Below, piece after piece: positions 32,086 to 33,015 of a DNA stretch of 33,015 nt. Numbering within the stretch: position 1 is the first letter of the stretch; each line of letters starts with the position of its first letter. Origin of the DNA: an uncultured Bacteroidota bacterium (lineage in GTDB: Bacteria; Bacteroidota; Bacteroidia; Bacteroidales; SZUA-534); contig CAMHPA010000030.1 of assembly GCA_946186925.1 (NCBI GenBank), positions 1 to 33,015 of the forward strand, in the 5' to 3' direction. A program made the position numbers and the translations under genes. The notes below the pieces were generated by a model. It saw only the letters and a program-made list of their open reading frames with translations, ran no database searches and was not told the origin of the DNA.

Positions 32086-32445
32086 TTACGCTGTTTCGGT
32101 TGTGCCAGTCTGCGGCTGATATTTGCCGCTCAAAATCTTCATATCGTTGGCAATTACCTCTGTCACAGTGTGTTCCTTGCCTTCGCGGTCGGTATAACTG
32201 CGAGTCGACAGTTTTCCGTCGATATAAAGCATTGTGCCCTTGCGGATATATTTTTCGGCCACCTCAGCCAGATTGCGCCAAAGTGCCACTCGGTGCCACT
32301 CGGTGTGCGTGGTGCGGTTGCCCGATTTGTCGGTGTAAGTCTCGTTGGTTGCCAGCGAGATAGTTGTGCTTGCAACGCCTTCATTCAAATAGCGGACCTC
32401 GGGGTCCTTGCCCACGTTGCCAATCAAAGTTACTCTGTTTACCAT
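32086..32445 (-). CDS. Second SSB paralogue lacking the acidic C-terminal tip
   Basis: A 119-aa OB-fold protein closely similar to the neighbouring SSB: NRVTLIGNVGKDPEVRYL, TTISLATNETYTDKSGNRTTHTEWHRVALW, AEVAEKYIRKGTMLYIDGKL. It ends after a short tail (SGKYQPQTGTTETA) without the DDLPF-type tip, so it should bind ssDNA but not recruit SSB partners in the normal way. The frame is open to 32484, but the Met at 32445 (MVNRVTL) is the family start. It is the first gene of the ssb-gldE-gldD operon and probably arose by tandem duplication. Confidence 0.9.
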   Translation of the reverse strand: MVNRVTLIGNVGKDPEVRYLNEGVASTTISLATNETYTDKSGNRTTHTEWHRVALWRNLAEVAEKYIRKGTMLYIDGKLSTRSYTDREGKEHTVTEVIANDMKILSGKYQPQTGTTETA

Positions 32446-32469
32446 AGTTTTTTTCGTGAAAAATGAAGT

Positions 32470-32499
32470 TAAATATACAAACATTTTGTTACACGCAAA
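32470..32499 (-). promoter_or_regulatory. Putative promoter of the ssb-gld operon
   Basis: On the minus strand, TTTG (32499-32496), an 18-nt spacer and TATATTTA (32477-32470, one mismatch to TAnnTTTG) precede the start at 32445 by 24 nt. Confidence 0.4.
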
Positions 32500-32555
32500 C
32501 TTTCGGCAAATATTTTTGGGGAATTAAAAGTGCAGACAGTCAATTTTTCGCACAG

Positions 32556-32600
32556 TCCCGATTGCTATCGGGAACACTGAAAACACAGATTATCACAGAT
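32556..32600. repeat. Intergenic repeat patch (CCCGAT hairpin plus ACAGAT/ATCTGTG words)
   Basis: TCCCGAT-TGCT-ATCGGGA (32556-32573) is a perfect 7-bp hairpin of a kind I recall as widely dispersed in Bacteroidetes. It is followed by ACACTGAAAACACAGATTA and TCACAGAT, the reverse-strand form of the repeat at the left window edge. The rest of the 32446-32655 gap holds a promoter and a terminator. Confidence 0.5.
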
Positions 32601-32635
32601 AAAAAAGGCGATACTAATTTTGTGTATCGCCTTTT
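32601..32635 (-). terminator. Intrinsic terminator of the tail-anchored protein gene
   Basis: AAAAGGCGATAC (32603-32614), a 9-nt loop and GTATCGCCTTTT (32624-32635) form a perfect 12-bp stem. Read on the minus strand it ends in TTTTTT and lies 21 bp beyond that gene's stop. Confidence 0.85.
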
Positions 32636-32655
32636 GAATGTGGGGCAATGCCGTT

Positions 32656-33015
32656 TTATCTGTGTGTTAGAAATATAATCACAGCAATGATTACAACTAC
32701 TACGGATACTATAATAATACATCTTTTCTTTTGTTGTTTTTTATAAGATAATTCAGCATCTTCTCCTCCAAATGTCCTGTTAACAATTACACGTCCATCT
32801 TCATCATAATAATAGTACCCTTCTTCAAGACCTTTTTCAAGGTCTAATTGGTGTTCTTCCTTTCTTAATTTGGCAATTTTATCTTCTATCTCACTAACAT
32901 CTTTACCTGCTTCTTGTGCTCTAGGCTTTTCTACAAACATTAATATGTTTATCTCTCTTGTTAACTCATCGAGTCTAGCATCTCTTTCGGCACCGCTTAA
33001 TTTCGGTGTTTGAAC
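32656..33015 (-). CDS. Partial hypothetical protein with C-terminal membrane anchor
   Basis: The reading frame is open from the stop at 32656 to the window edge (119 visible residues), so the gene is 5'-truncated here. The Met at 32940 is probably internal, since upstream in-frame codons give a charged helix (SGAERDARLDELTREINIL). Visible parts: a coiled-coil-like segment (VSEIEDKIAKLRKEEHQLDLEKGLE), an acidic YYYYDEDGRVIVNRTFGGEDAELSYK stretch, a KKQQKKR basic patch and one C-terminal TM helix (CIIIVSVVVVIIAVIIFL) ending THR. This suggests a tail-anchored inner-membrane protein. No family was recognised. Confidence 0.65.
   Translation of the reverse strand, partial: VQTPKLSGAERDARLDELTREINILMFVEKPRAQEAGKDVSEIEDKIAKLRKEEHQLDLEKGLEEGYYYYDEDGRVIVNRTFGGEDAELSYKKQQKKRCIIIVSVVVVIIAVIIFLTHR

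Overview
The window looks like a chromosomal segment of a Bacteroidetes (Bacteroidales-type) bacterium. Supporting signs: Bacteroidetes-style promoters (TTTG, 18-22 nt, TAnnTTTG) before several genes; the order ssb-gldE-gldD-phosphopantetheinyl transferase; a type IX secretion (T9SS) sorting domain on a surface protein; a DUF2975/XRE pair; and a bifunctional aspartokinase-homoserine dehydrogenase. No rRNA, tRNA, CRISPR array or transposase was recognised. All family names come from reading motifs, not from database searches.

Layout. 0.1-8.2 kb: a TPR/SpoIIE sensor phosphatase, a secreted S9 (DPP-IV-like) peptidase, a DUF4143 ATPase set between two nearly identical 68-bp hairpin repeats, and a large lipoprotein with a degenerate thioredoxin-like C-terminus. 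8.4-10.8 kb: housekeeping genes recX, prmC and ribD. 10.8-15.5 kb: an AT-richer accessory island holding a decayed toxin-antitoxin-like locus, an operator-like palindrome, a 126-nt self-complementary element before an XRE regulator, a small P-loop protein, and a BspA-type leucine-rich-repeat T9SS cargo coupled to it by an ATGA overlap. 15.5-21.0 kb: a VWA-like membrane protein, fabG, a small outer-membrane barrel, 5-formyltetrahydrofolate cyclo-ligase and the XRE/DUF2975 pair.

21.2-25.8 kb is the threonine operon: a promoter, a Thr-rich leader peptide with possible attenuator hairpins, thrA, a cassette-like S23 four-helix-bundle gene flanked by TTGAAC/TTAAAC repeats, and thrC. No homoserine kinase gene lies in this cluster. 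25.8-28.1 kb: a ParE/RelE-like toxin-antitoxin pair, a conserved small membrane protein and a beta-lactamase-family lipoprotein. 28.3-32.4 kb: a tight minus-strand operon reading ssb2, ssb, gldE, gldD, PPTase, GGGP-synthase-like. The window ends in the 3' part of a tail-anchored hypothetical gene.

The most interesting points are two single-gene, repeat-bounded cassettes (DUF4143 ATPase and S23 protein) with no recognisable transposase, an unannotated threonine leader peptide, the rod-like element at 11.42-11.55 kb, and a palindromic repeat carried in frame inside the T9SS sorting domain.
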